From assembly GCF_026340565.1 (NCBI RefSeq), contig NZ_JAPEPB010000001.1, positions 2,046,001 through 2,110,000 of the forward strand: a stretch of 64,000 bases of DNA, given 5' to 3'. Source of the DNA: Kitasatospora sp. NBC_01287. Lineage in GTDB: Bacteria; Actinomycetota; Actinomycetes; Streptomycetales; Streptomycetaceae. Positions 41,641-50,757 of this stretch are shown in pieces (within the stretch, counting starts at the first letter, position 1; each line of letters begins with the position of its first letter). The translations under genes were made by a program, and so were the position numbers. A model generated the notes under the pieces. The model was given only the letters and a program-made list of their open reading frames with translations, was not told the origin of the DNA and did no database searches.

Positions 41641-42867
41641 GTGAGCGCGCGGATGGCGCTGCGGCGGCGTCGGCGGCTGCGGGCGGACACCGTGCAGTTG
41701 CTGGCCCTGCTGGCCGGAGTGGCCTTCGGCATCCTGCTGCCGCGGATCCACCGCGGGCCACTGCTGCCCGCCACGCCCGTCACGGACATCGCCCTCGCCC
41801 TGGGCCTGGGGCTGCTGGGCACCGTCGCGCTGATCTTCTCGCTGCTCATCCTGGTCGTGCAGTGGGCCGCCACCACCTTCACCCCTCGTCTGATGCTCTT
41901 CCGCGACGCCCCGATCGTCTGGCGGACCTTCGCGCTCACCATCGGCCTGATCACCTTCTCGCTCGCCACCGCCCTGGCCATCGGCGACGAGACCACGGTC
42001 TCCGTGGCCGTGCCGCTGGCCCAGCTGCTCCTGCTGCTGGCCCTGTGCGTGATGCTGCGCGCCCTCCAGTTGCAGGCCGTCGCCGCCCTGCAACTGGCGG
42101 CCGTGCTCGGCTCGGTCGCCGAACGCGGCCGCGCCGTCCTGGCGAGGTTCGCGGCCGAGTCGATGGGCGGGTCCACCGCAGCGGCGGGGGTCACGGCAGC
42201 GGCGGGGTCCGGGGCCGGCGCCGGGCTGCCGGCGCTCCGTTCGACGGTCGGCTGGCCGCATCCGCCCGCCGTGCTGCAGCAGGTCGACATCGACCGGCTG
42301 CTCACCCGGGCCCGCGCGGCCGGCTCGGTCGTGGTGCTGCGGCAGGTCCCCGGCAGCACACTGCGGCAGGGTGCCGTCCTGGCCGGGGTGCACGGCGGGG
42401 AGCTGTCCGGTGCGGCCGTGCTGGAGTGCCTGGTCACCGGGCGGGAGCGGACCTTCGAGCAGGATCCGACCTTCGCCCTGCGGCTGCTCGCCGACATCGC
42501 CCTGCGCGCGCTCTCCCCGGCGGTGAACGATGCCGCCACCGCCGTGCAGGCACTCGACGACCTGGAGGACCTGATCGCCCGGGCCGCGGGGACGGCGACC
42601 GGAACGCTGGTGATCCCCGACGGCGACGGCGCCGTGCGGGTCGTCCTGGAGCTGCCGGGCTGGGACGAGTTGCTGCGCTCCTGCCTGGACGACGTCATCG
42701 CGGCCGCGGCGGCCTCGCCGATGGTGCTCACCCGGATCCGGCAACTGCTCCGGCACCTGCTGACCGTGACCGGCCCGGAGCTGCACGGCGCGATCGACCA
42801 CCGGATCGCCTGGGTGGAGCACGAGTGGTCCACCAGGTTCCCCTGGCTCGTGACCGACCGCACGTGA
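41641..42867 (+). CDS. DUF2254 membrane protein
   Basis: 408 residues from GTG. Four N-terminal transmembrane segments (about residues 15-140, including LGLLGTVALIFSLLILVVQW and the family motif QWAATTFTPRLMLFRD) are followed by a soluble domain with DPTFALRLLADIALRALSPA and VNDAATAVQALDDLEDL, the DUF2254 signature. An Ala/Gly-rich repeat (AAAGVTAAAGSGAGAG) sits between the two parts. The function is unknown. The stop falls within a 14-bp tandem repeat. Confidence 0.85.
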   Translation: MSARMALRRRRRLRADTVQLLALLAGVAFGILLPRIHRGPLLPATPVTDIALALGLGLLGTVALIFSLLILVVQWAATTFTPRLMLFRDAPIVWRTFALTIGLITFSLATALAIGDETTVSVAVPLAQLLLLLALCVMLRALQLQAVAALQLAAVLGSVAERGRAVLARFAAESMGGSTAAAGVTAAAGSGAGAGLPALRSTVGWPHPPAVLQQVDIDRLLTRARAAGSVVVLRQVPGSTLRQGAVLAGVHGGELSGAAVLECLVTGRERTFEQDPTFALRLLADIALRALSPAVNDAATAVQALDDLEDLIARAAGTATGTLVIPDGDGAVRVVLELPGWDELLRSCLDDVIAAAAASPMVLTRIRQLLRHLLTVTGPELHGAIDHRIAWVEHEWSTRFPWLVTDRT

Positions 42868-42928
42868 CCGACCGCACGTGACCGACCGCACGTGACCGAC
42901 CGCACGTGACCGACCGCACGTGACCGGC
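42849..42928. repeat. 14-bp tandem repeat, over five copies, across the DUF2254 stop
   Basis: CGTGACCGACCGCA is repeated exactly at 42849, 42863, 42877, 42891 and 42905, with a partial sixth copy. The DUF2254 stop TGA is in the second copy. Confidence 0.93.
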
Positions 42929-42948
42929 AGCGCTGCGGTTGCCCCGGG

Positions 42949-43797
42949 TCAGCCCCTTGCCCGGTCGAACCCTGCCCCGGCCGGGTGGGGCCCGAGGTCC
43001 TCGCGCAGCCCGGCCAGCATCCGCCGCCAGTGCGGCGCCCGCTCGGGTCGGCCGGCCTGGTGCCGGGTCCCCACCCAGCGCGTGACGGGGCGGATGCCGT
43101 GCAGGGCGTTGACCAGCCAGACCTCCCGACCGGCGAGTCCGGCCAGGGTGACCGGACGGCGCAGCACGGCGATGCCCAGGCTCCGGGCCTGATAGCTGAT
43201 CAGTTCCGCGGTGACCCCGGGCAGTTGGCCGGGAGATTCGGGGCGCAGCAGGACGTCCCCCTCCCACCAGAGCAGGCTCGCGGTGGTGGACTCGATCAGC
43301 TGCCCGCCGGCCGTGCTCAGCAGCGCGTCGTCGGCGCCCCTGGCCTGTGCGGCGGCCTTCAGTTCGGCGAGCAGCGGCAGGTCGGGGCCCTTGCGCTGCG
43401 GGGCACTCCTCGGGTCCCCCGGTGTCCAGGGCAGCACCCGGACCTCCTGGCCCCGGGGCGGGGCCGGGCGCAGCCGCAGTCCCAGCGCCTGCGCGGGCCC
43501 CAGTTCGACCCGGGGGAACCAGGCGCCGGTGCGCGGCAGTTCGGCGACGGCGGCCCGCCAGAACCGGGCCACCGCGCCCGGGGTCGGGCCGGCCTCCAGG
43601 CAGGCGGCGGCGAAGCGCTCCCGGTGCAGGGCCAGGCCGCGCGTCAGGCCGTCCTGGACCAGCCAGGAGTCGGCGGCCAGCAGCGGGGGCGGCGTCGGGG
43701 CGGCGGGCAGCGGGAGGGCGTCCGCCCCGGGGTCGGGGCGGGTGAGCAGGTCGCGCTCCGGGTCCCAGGCGAGGAGGAGCTCACCGGCGGCGGTCAT
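42949..43797 (-). CDS. 4-amino-4-deoxychorismate lyase-like PLP enzyme (aminotransferase class IV)
   Basis: 282 residues of fold-type IV PLP enzyme. The Lys of RKGPDLPLLAELKAAAQARG is at the expected Schiff-base position, and GADDALLSTAGGQLIESTTA carries the Glu and phosphate-binding Ser/Thr seen in aminodeoxychorismate lyases. It would split aminodeoxychorismate into 4-aminobenzoate and pyruvate. It is the last gene of the minus-strand operon and starts 3 bp after the flavin hydroxylase stop; the operon's PabAB supplies its substrate. Confidence 0.85.
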   Translation of the reverse strand: MTAAGELLLAWDPERDLLTRPDPGADALPLPAAPTPPPLLAADSWLVQDGLTRGLALHRERFAAACLEAGPTPGAVARFWRAAVAELPRTGAWFPRVELGPAQALGLRLRPAPPRGQEVRVLPWTPGDPRSAPQRKGPDLPLLAELKAAAQARGADDALLSTAGGQLIESTTASLLWWEGDVLLRPESPGQLPGVTAELISYQARSLGIAVLRRPVTLAGLAGREVWLVNALHGIRPVTRWVGTRHQAGRPERAPHWRRMLAGLREDLGPHPAGAGFDRARG

Positions 43798-43800
43798 CGG

Positions 43801-45153
43801 TCAGTACCGCCCGGTGGTGTTGGTCGGCGCGCCCGTGCGCGGTCCGTAGGGTGCGCGCTCCAGCCACTCGCCGCAGCTGGGCACCAGCGGGGAGAGCGCC
43901 GCACCGGCCGCCTGGCGCAGCCGGGTGAGCCGGCGGCGGGGACGCAGGTGGGAGAGCGCGGTGCGGGCGGCGTCGCTGTTGAACCGGGCGGCCTCCTTGC
44001 GCGCCGCGGCGAAGGCGTCGACGGCGCGCCGGTGTTCGGCCGGGTCGGTGAGCGCGCGGGCCACCGCGTCGGCGGCCGCCACCGCGTCGGCGATGCCGCT
44101 GTTCATCCCGCGCGCGCCGAACGGCGGGAACAGGTGCGAGGCCTCCCCCACCAGCAGCACCCGGCGGTCCGCGTCGGTGAAGCTCTCCGCGACCACGTGC
44201 AGGAAGTGGTACTTGGAGACCCACAGGATCCGCTCGGCGTACTTGGGCCCGACCACCTGGGCCACCCAGGCCCTGGCCGCCGCCTCGTCGGCCCAGTCCT
44301 CGGGCCGGTCGCCGTCCTTGCACTGCAGGTCGAGCTGGAACCCGCCGGCGAACGGCACCCGCATCACGCTGCGGTGGCCGAGCGCGGGGTGCTCGTAGAC
44401 GAAGACCCGCTCCAGCGGCAGCGGATCGGCCGGATCCTCCTCGATGTCCACGACCACGTGGAAGGCCTCGGAGCGCTCGCCCGCCATGGCGATGCCCTGG
44501 GAGCGGCGGACCTGGGAGCGGGCGCCGTCGGCCCCGATCACGTAGCGGGCCTGGAACTCGCGGCCGTCGGCGCAGCTGATCCGCGCGCCCACCGGCCCGC
44601 TGCGCAGGTCCGCGACCGAGGCGTCCCAGGCGAACCGCACGCCTGCCGCGCGGCAGGCGGCGAGCAGGTGCCGCTCGGTCTCGATCTGCCGCAGGCTGGT
44701 GAACGGCGGGGTGCTGCCCGGGCGCGGCGGCTGGGCCGGGTAGCTGCGGGCGAAGACCTCGCGGCTGCGGTAAACGGTGCGCCGGGTCGGCCAGATGACG
44801 CCGTTGCTGATCAGCGTCCGGTCCAGGCCGGGGCTGATCCGGCCGAGCAGGTCCAGCGACTCGCGGTGCACGAAGAGCGCCCGGCTGCCGGGGCGGACCC
44901 GGTCCTCGGGTTCGGCCTCCAGGACGGTGACGGGCAGGCCGTGGCTGCGCAGTGCCAGGGCGGCGGTGAGACCGACCGGTCCGGCACCGACCACCACCAC
45001 GGGCAGCGGCTCACCCGGCGCGGAGGTGGTGGCTGCCTCGGCGGCGGCTGCCTCGACGGCGGCCTCGGTGGTGGCGGTGGCTGCCCCGGTGGCTGCGGTG
45101 GCTGCCTCGGCGGCGGCGGTGGTGGGCGCGACCGGGGACGGGGTGTTCGACAT
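43801..45153 (-). CDS. FAD-dependent aromatic monooxygenase (class A) 1
   Basis: 450 residues. The Rossmann motif is VVVVGAGPVGLTAALAL, the DG motif YVIGADGARSQVRRS and the second FAD motif VLLVGEASHLFPPFGARGMN. Class A enzymes hydroxylate activated phenols or anilines with NAD(P)H and O2. In this context 4-aminobenzoate or its ester/thioester is the likely substrate. It is clearly paralogous to the second hydroxylase at 53878: both share RPGSRA(L/I)FVHR, PPFTSL and an (S/R)APYGPR tail. About 45 Ala/Thr-rich residues, encoded by a repeat at 45025-45130, precede the fold. Confidence 0.87.
   Translation of the reverse strand: MSNTPSPVAPTTAAAEAATAATGAATATTEAAVEAAAAEAATTSAPGEPLPVVVVGAGPVGLTAALALRSHGLPVTVLEAEPEDRVRPGSRALFVHRESLDLLGRISPGLDRTLISNGVIWPTRRTVYRSREVFARSYPAQPPRPGSTPPFTSLRQIETERHLLAACRAAGVRFAWDASVADLRSGPVGARISCADGREFQARYVIGADGARSQVRRSQGIAMAGERSEAFHVVVDIEEDPADPLPLERVFVYEHPALGHRSVMRVPFAGGFQLDLQCKDGDRPEDWADEAAARAWVAQVVGPKYAERILWVSKYHFLHVVAESFTDADRRVLLVGEASHLFPPFGARGMNSGIADAVAAADAVARALTDPAEHRRAVDAFAAARKEAARFNSDAARTALSHLRPRRRLTRLRQAAGAALSPLVPSCGEWLERAPYGPRTGAPTNTTGRY
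45025..45130. repeat. Ala/Thr-coding minisatellite in hydroxylase 1
   Basis: Imperfect repeats of GGTGGCTGCCTCGGCGG type encode the Ala/Thr/Glu-rich N-terminus of the hydroxylase. Confidence 0.7.
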
Positions 45154-45175
45154 GTCAACTCCTTTGTTCTTCAGG

Positions 45176-46786
45176 TCAGTTGCCGGTCGGCGCGGCCGGC
45201 GCGGCGTTCTCGCGGAGCAGCCGGGTGATCTCGACCCGGCGCACCTTCCAGGTGGAGGTGCGCGGCACCTGGGCGAACGGCCAGTGCAGCGGCGCGGCCA
45301 ACTGCGGCAGGTCGGCGGTGGCCCGGGCCCAGCGCTCGGGGTCGAGCGGGGCGTCGCGCCGGGTGCAGACCACCGGCACCGCCTCGCCGTCGGGCCCGAT
45401 CACGATGACCGCCTCCAGCAGCTCCTCCAGCCGGGACATCAGCACGTCCTCGACCTCCAGGTTGCTGTCGACGTCCTCGATCCGGTCGATCTCGCGGTCC
45501 AGCAGGTGCAGCTTGCCGAACCGGCCGAGGTGGCCCATGTCGCCCAGCCGCCACCAGCCGTCGGTGCGGTTGCGCAGGTAGCGGTCGTGCTCGCCGAGGT
45601 AGGTCATGATCGTGCTGCGGCCGCGCAGTTCGAGGTGCCCCGGCTGCCCCTTGGCGACCTCGCGCCCGCTCTCGTCCACCACGCGGACCTTGATGAAGCC
45701 CGGCAGCACGTGGCCGACGTCGCGGCCGTCGTTCTTCGCCGCGCTCTTCGCGGTGTACCAGGCGCCGGAGATCGGCCCGGTCTCGCTCTGCCCGTAGAGC
45801 TGGACCAGCAGCGGGCGGCGGCGGTGCGAGGCGGCCAGCAGCCGCTGGATGGTGCGCGGGTGGATCGCGTCGAAGGTGCTGCTGTAGTAGCGGACGCTGG
45901 AGAGCGGCGAGCCGGGCGCCTGCGCCAGGTCCTCCCACTGGACGAAGTTGTTCGGGTGGGTCTCGACCAGACCCGGGCGGTGCCGCACGAAGATCGGCGC
46001 GATCGCGTCCGGGTCGGGGTTGTTGAGCACCAGCAGCGGGTTGCCGTAGTTCAGGAAGACGCCCAGCGAGTGGAAGAACCGCGAGTGCACGAAGGACATG
46101 CAGAGCGCCACGGTCTCCTTGCGGCGCACCGGCCAGGCGATGATCTGCTGCGGGAGCAGGCGGTGGAAGAGCGCGCGGGCGTTGTGCACCATCAGCTTGG
46201 AGACCCCGGTGGTGCCGGAGCTGTGGGTGATCAGCACCGGCTGGTCGGCGTGCAGTTGGACGGACGGGCGGCGCGGGGCACCGGTCACCTCGGCGATCAG
46301 CCGCAGGCCGCCGAAGGACGCGGTGCCGGCCAGCAGCGTCTCGCGGGTCAGCTCGCCGACCGGGACGCCGTCCAGCGGGCCGGCCAGCTTGGCGGCGTCG
46401 GTGATCAGCCAGGGCTGCTCCAACCGGCCGAGCAGCTCGGCCACGATCTCACCGGGCAGCGCGGCGGAGACCATCACCGGCACGGCGCCGACCCGGGCGA
46501 CCGCGCAGGCCAGCAGCGAGATGTCGAAGTTGTCGCTCTTGTGCACCGCGACCCGGTCGGTCGGGCGGACCCCGAGCCGGTGCAGCCGGGCCGCCAGGTC
46601 GTCGACCACGTCGGCCAGCGACGCGTAGCTGAAGTCGGTGCCCAGCTCGGGCAGGGTGGCGAGCGGCTGGTCCAGGGTGACCGGCGCGGCCGGGAACTTG
46701 GCGGCGGCCCGCTCCCAGAGCAGACCCGGGTAGAAGGCCTGCTCGGGGAGCTTGCGCAGGAGTGTGGACGCCTTGGTGAGGAACAT
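45176..46786 (-). CDS. AMP-forming adenylating enzyme (acyl-CoA synthetase-like) 1
   Basis: 536 residues of the ANL superfamily. The P-loop motif is VLITHSSGTTGVSKLMVHN, motif A5 is LYGQSETGPISG, and the hinge region reads WWRLGDMGHLGRFGKLHLLD with RIEDVD after it. The C-terminal catalytic Lys is in RTSTWKVRRVEI. The substrate-binding region differs from the benzoate-CoA ligase next door, so the two probably activate different acids. No carrier domain is attached. ATG 46786 is chosen; GTG 46846, ten bases after the upstream stop, would add 20 residues. It is in the chorismate-derived operon. Confidence 0.82.
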   Translation of the reverse strand: MFLTKASTLLRKLPEQAFYPGLLWERAAAKFPAAPVTLDQPLATLPELGTDFSYASLADVVDDLAARLHRLGVRPTDRVAVHKSDNFDISLLACAVARVGAVPVMVSAALPGEIVAELLGRLEQPWLITDAAKLAGPLDGVPVGELTRETLLAGTASFGGLRLIAEVTGAPRRPSVQLHADQPVLITHSSGTTGVSKLMVHNARALFHRLLPQQIIAWPVRRKETVALCMSFVHSRFFHSLGVFLNYGNPLLVLNNPDPDAIAPIFVRHRPGLVETHPNNFVQWEDLAQAPGSPLSSVRYYSSTFDAIHPRTIQRLLAASHRRRPLLVQLYGQSETGPISGAWYTAKSAAKNDGRDVGHVLPGFIKVRVVDESGREVAKGQPGHLELRGRSTIMTYLGEHDRYLRNRTDGWWRLGDMGHLGRFGKLHLLDREIDRIEDVDSNLEVEDVLMSRLEELLEAVIVIGPDGEAVPVVCTRRDAPLDPERWARATADLPQLAAPLHWPFAQVPRTSTWKVRRVEITRLLRENAAPAAPTGN

Positions 46787-46856
46787 GGCTCGACTGCTTT
46801 CTGCGGGGAGGGGATCAGGGGACACGGGCCCTGCGAGGGAGGTCACGCCGCCAGGG

Positions 46857-48335
46857 TCACCAGCGGCCCTGGCGGACCAGGAACCGCTGGAGCTTGCCCG
46901 AGGGGGTGCGCGGCAGGTGCTCGACCAGGGCCACGCCGCGCGGCACCATGTAGGGCTCCAGCTCGGTGCGGGCCAGCGCGATCAGCTCGCGCTCGACGGT
47001 CGCCGGGTCCGGCCGCCCGGAGCCGGCGGCGGGGACCACGAAGGCGCGCAGCTTGGTGGCGCCGCGCTCGTCGGCCACGCCCGCCACCGCCACGTCGCGC
47101 ACGGCCGGGTGCCGGGCAAGCACCCGCTCGATCTCGGCCGGCGCCAGGGTGATGCCGCCGACCATCTCCAGGTCGTCGGCGCGGCCGCGGTGCACCAGGC
47201 TGCCGTCCGGCTCGCGCCGGGCGCGGTCCCTGGTGTTCAGCCAGCCGTCGACCAGGGTGCGGGCGTTCTCCTCGGGCAGGCCGAGGTAGCCGGGGGTGAC
47301 ACTCGCCCCGCGCACCCACAGCTCGCCCTCGGCGCCGTCGGGCAGCACCCGCCCGGCCCCGTCGCGGATCTGCGCCTCGAAGCCGGGCACCGGGCGCCCG
47401 ACGGTTCCCGGCCGGTGGTGGGCCGGCCCGTTGGTGGCGATGGCGTGGCCCGCTTCGGTGGAGCCGAGCTGGTCGTAGAGCGGGGAACCGAGGAACTCGC
47501 CCACACTCTGGGCCAGTTCGGCGCTCAGCCGCTCCCCCGCCGAGACCGCCGCCCGCACGCTGCGAAACGCGTCGGCCTCGGTCTCGGCGAGCAGGTTGGC
47601 GTAGGCGGAGGGGACGGCGAACAGGTAGCTGACCTGGTGCCGGGCGACGAGCTCGGCGATCCGGCCGGGCCCCGGCGCGCCCGGCTCCAGCACGGCCGAA
47701 CCGCCCGAGCAGAGCGGGAAGGCCAGCGCGTTGCCCAGGCCGTAGGCGAAGTAGAGCTTGGAGACCGAGAAGGCGACGTCCTGCGGCCCGAAGCCGAGCA
47801 CCTGCGCTCCGGCGCCGCTGAAGTAGCGCGGCAGGTCCGCGTGGCGGTGCGCCACGCCCTTGGGCCGGCCGGTGGTGCCCGAGGTGTACTGCAGGTAGAG
47901 CTCGTGGTCGTCGGCCACCGCCGCGGCTGGGAAAGGGATCTGATGGTCCGCCAGTTCGAGCAGCCGCACGCCGCCGAGCCGGGGCAGCCCGGGCAGGTGA
48001 TCGCCCACCGCGGGCTCGGCCAGCAGCAGCCGCGCGCCGCTGTCGGCGGCCAGGAACCGGTGCCGCTCGGCGGTGAGCCGCGGGTTGGCGAGCACGGCGG
48101 TGGCGCCCAGCCGGGCGGTGGCGAGGAAGGCCACCACCCAGGCGATCGAGTCCGGCAGCGCGATCAGCACCCGGCTGCCGGGGCCCACGCCGCGCTCGGC
48201 GAGCACCCCGGCCGCCCGGGCGGCCAGCGTGTGGACCGTGCCGTGGGTGACGGTCCGGTCCCCTTCGTGGAAGGCGGGGCGGTGGTTCCAGCCGCCTTCG
48301 GTGGCGGTGTCCGCGAGGACAGCGGCCAGGTTCAT
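46857..48335 (-). CDS. Benzoate-CoA ligase-family enzyme
   Basis: 492 residues of the ANL superfamily. The P-loop motif is LQYTSGTTGRPKGVAHRHAD. The segment KLYFAYGLGNALAFPLCSGG is diagnostic of the benzoate/aryl-CoA ligase family, A5 is YDQLGSTEAGH and the C-terminal Lys is in RTPSGKLQRFLV. It should activate an aromatic acid, plausibly 4-aminobenzoate, 4-hydroxybenzoate or a hydroxylated form, to its adenylate and then a CoA or carrier thioester. It is preceded in the operon by PabAB. Confidence 0.87.
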   Translation of the reverse strand: MNLAAVLADTATEGGWNHRPAFHEGDRTVTHGTVHTLAARAAGVLAERGVGPGSRVLIALPDSIAWVVAFLATARLGATAVLANPRLTAERHRFLAADSGARLLLAEPAVGDHLPGLPRLGGVRLLELADHQIPFPAAAVADDHELYLQYTSGTTGRPKGVAHRHADLPRYFSGAGAQVLGFGPQDVAFSVSKLYFAYGLGNALAFPLCSGGSAVLEPGAPGPGRIAELVARHQVSYLFAVPSAYANLLAETEADAFRSVRAAVSAGERLSAELAQSVGEFLGSPLYDQLGSTEAGHAIATNGPAHHRPGTVGRPVPGFEAQIRDGAGRVLPDGAEGELWVRGASVTPGYLGLPEENARTLVDGWLNTRDRARREPDGSLVHRGRADDLEMVGGITLAPAEIERVLARHPAVRDVAVAGVADERGATKLRAFVVPAAGSGRPDPATVERELIALARTELEPYMVPRGVALVEHLPRTPSGKLQRFLVRQGRW

Positions 48336-48388
48336 CGCGTGGACTCCTGTCTGCCGGTGGGGCGTTGGCGGCTGGGCGGTGACGCCGA

Positions 48389-48436
48389 GTCAGGCGGCCT
48401 ACGGGTCAGGCGGCCAGCGGGTCAGGCGGCCAGCGG
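48389..48436. repeat. 16-bp tandem repeat across the PabAB stop
   Basis: GTCAGGCGGCCAGCGG occurs at 48405 and 48421 exactly and at 48389 with two changes. The aminodeoxychorismate synthase gene ends inside it. Confidence 0.88.
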
Positions 48437-50671
48437 GTCAGCGGCGGCCTGGTAGGCGCGCAGCGGGGCGGAGGCCTTGAGCACCATCTCGTCGAACTCC
48501 TCGTCCGGGTCGGAGTCGAGGATGACGGCGCCACCCGCGCCCACCCGCCACTGGTCGCCGACCTTGACGGCGGTGCGGATCACGATGTTCAGGTCCGCGG
48601 TGCCGTTGGTGGAGAGCAGGCCGATCGAGCCGGAGTAGACCCCGCGCGCCTCGCTCTCCAGGTCGTCGATGATCTCCATGGTGCGCTGCTTGGGGGCACC
48701 GGTCATCGAGCCGCCGGGGAAGCAGGCCCGGACCACGTCGATGGCGTCGCTGCCCGGCCGCAGCCGGCCCCGGATGGTGGACACCAGCTGATGGACCGTC
48801 GTGTAGCTCTCGGTCGCCATCAGGCGCGGCACGTGCACGCTGCCCACCTCGCAGACCCGGCCGAGGTCGTTGCGCAGCAGGTCCACGATCATCAGGTTCT
48901 CCGCCCGGGTCTTGGCGCTGGCGGCCAGCGAGGCCCGCAGCTCCTCGTCCCGCACCGGATCGGCGGCGCGCGACACCGTGCCCTTGATCGGCTTGGTCTC
49001 CACCACGCCCGAGCGGTCGATGGTGAGGAAGCGCTCCGGCGAGGAGCTGGCGATCTCCACCTCGGGCAGCCGCAGGTAGGCCGCGTACGGGGCGGGGTTG
49101 GCGCGGCGCAGCGCGCGGTAGAAGTCGTAGCCGTCCTGCTCGGCGGGCAGCCAGGCCGAGGTGGTCAGGCAGACCTCGTAGCTCTCGCCGGCGCGCAACT
49201 GCTGGTGGATCTCGGCGATCCTGGCCCGGTACTGCTCCCGGTCGTGGGTCAACCAGCGCTCGGCGTCCGGTCGGACGCCGCCCTGGCCGGCACCGGTGGC
49301 CGCCGGACCCGCCGCTGCCCGGCCCGTGATCGCCGGCTGCGCGGCGGGCAGCGAGAGCAGCGTGGCGGCGGTGCGGTCGAGCCAGCTGAGCGCGCCGGAC
49401 TCGGTCGCCGGGTCGGCGTCGCTGAGGGCCAGCAGGTAGGTGCTGTCCTCCTGGTGGTCGACCACGATCACCCGGTCGGCGAAGAGCCACTGGGCGTCCG
49501 GGGTGGGCGAGCTGTGCTTGTTGGTCGAGCCGAGGTCGCCCTTGAGCTCGTAGCCGAAGTAGCCGACGTAGCCGCCGGTGAAGTCGAACGGCAGGTCGGG
49601 CACGTCGGTGCGGCGGCGGCGCAGCTGGGTCCGCAGGTAGTCGAAGACCGTTCCCGGCACCTGCTGCGGCAGCCGGCCGGTGCGGTGCACCCGCACCGTG
49701 CCCTCGCCGGTGCGGTAGTGGACCGTCTCGGCGAGCGGGCCCGAGGCGTCGCCCAGGAAGGAGAAGCGCGAGCGGCCCGGTTCGACGTGGGCGCTGTCCA
49801 GCCAGAAGGCCGGGGCGGGGGTGGCCGCGTAGAGCTCGGTGAAGGCTGCCTCGGCGTCGATCGCCGTCTCGATGGTGCGCACGTGCACCCGCAGGCCGGC
49901 GGCGGGCTCGACCGGCTGGTCAGCCGGCTGGTCGGCCGCGGAGGCCAGGGCGGCCGAGGGCGCGAGGGCCGGGGATGCGAGGTTCGGGGATGCGAGGTTC
50001 GGGGATGCGAGGTTCGACGAGGGCGCGAGGGCGCGGGCGCGGTGCGGCAGTGCCGCCGCCGTGTCGGCCACCGGGGCCGGTTGCTCGCCGTGGTGGGCGA
50101 TCGTCAGCTCCCGGAAGTTGGCCAGCAGCAGCCGGCCGTACTCGGTGCAGATCGACTCGGGGTGGAACTGCACGCCCCAGAGCGGCCGTCCGGTGTGCCG
50201 CAGGCCCATCACCACCCCGTCCTCGGACCAGGCGGTGGCCTGAAGGGTCGGCGGCAGCGGCTCGGCGACGGCCAGCGAGTGGTAGCGCACCACGGTGAAG
50301 TCCTGCGGGACGCCGGCGAACAGCTCCCGGCCGTCGTGCCGCACGGTGCTCAGGTAGCCGTGCCGGGGCTCGGGCGCGGGCAGCACCTCGGCGCCTTCGC
50401 CGAACCCGATGCCCTGGTGGCCCAGGCAGACGCCGAGCACCGGGATCCGGGCCTCGCGCACGATCCGGGCCGAGATGCCGAAGTCGCGGGGCCGGGCGGG
50501 GTGGCCGGGACCGGGCGAGATGACCACGTTGTCGAAGGCGGCCAGGTCGAGCTCGGCGGCCCGGGGGTCGTCGTTGGTCACGACGACCGGTTCGACGCCG
50601 TTGACCTCGGCGATCAGCTGGAACAGGTTGTAGGTGTAGGAGTCGTGGTTGTCGATCAGCAGTGTGCGCAT
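48422..50671 (-). CDS. pabAB: Aminodeoxychorismate synthase, fused PabA-PabB
   Basis: 749 residues. The N-terminal glutamine amidotransferase (1-195) has Cys82 in LGVCLGHQGIGFGEG and His170/Glu172 in GVQFHPES. After a linker, the chorismate-binding domain has SSPERFLTIDR, the PabB-type Lys motif ETKPIKGTVSRA (anthranilate synthases have Ala in place of that Lys) and SMTGAPKQRTMEIID. The enzyme turns chorismate and glutamine into 4-amino-4-deoxychorismate. Domain order is as in antibiotic-pathway PabAB fusions, not PhzE. The linker holds a LASPN repeat encoded at about 49974-50018. ATG 50671 directly follows an in-frame GTG. Confidence 0.93.
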   Translation of the reverse strand: MRTLLIDNHDSYTYNLFQLIAEVNGVEPVVVTNDDPRAAELDLAAFDNVVISPGPGHPARPRDFGISARIVREARIPVLGVCLGHQGIGFGEGAEVLPAPEPRHGYLSTVRHDGRELFAGVPQDFTVVRYHSLAVAEPLPPTLQATAWSEDGVVMGLRHTGRPLWGVQFHPESICTEYGRLLLANFRELTIAHHGEQPAPVADTAAALPHRARALAPSSNLASPNLASPNLASPALAPSAALASAADQPADQPVEPAAGLRVHVRTIETAIDAEAAFTELYAATPAPAFWLDSAHVEPGRSRFSFLGDASGPLAETVHYRTGEGTVRVHRTGRLPQQVPGTVFDYLRTQLRRRRTDVPDLPFDFTGGYVGYFGYELKGDLGSTNKHSSPTPDAQWLFADRVIVVDHQEDSTYLLALSDADPATESGALSWLDRTAATLLSLPAAQPAITGRAAAGPAATGAGQGGVRPDAERWLTHDREQYRARIAEIHQQLRAGESYEVCLTTSAWLPAEQDGYDFYRALRRANPAPYAAYLRLPEVEIASSSPERFLTIDRSGVVETKPIKGTVSRAADPVRDEELRASLAASAKTRAENLMIVDLLRNDLGRVCEVGSVHVPRLMATESYTTVHQLVSTIRGRLRPGSDAIDVVRACFPGGSMTGAPKQRTMEIIDDLESEARGVYSGSIGLLSTNGTADLNIVIRTAVKVGDQWRVGAGGAVILDSDPDEEFDEMVLKASAPLRAYQAAADPLAA

Positions 50672-50730
50672 CACGCGGCTCTCTGACGGGTCTCTGACGG
50701 GTCTCGGGGGCGGCCGGACATGACGTCGGT

Positions 50731-50757
50731 CTCAGCCTCAGCCTCAGCCTCAGCCTC
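50731..50757. repeat. 6-bp repeat TCAGCC at the end of the DAHP synthase gene
   Basis: TCAGCC is repeated four times in the spacer and across the DAHP synthase stop. CTCTGACGGGT is duplicated nearby at about 50681-50704. Confidence 0.75.

Noticed and set aside
48422..50671. Anthranilate synthase or phenazine PhzE
   Set aside because: The amidotransferase is N-terminal and the active-site motif is PIKGT with Lys, which marks aminodeoxychorismate synthase; PhzE has the reverse domain order and TrpE-type enzymes have Ala there.
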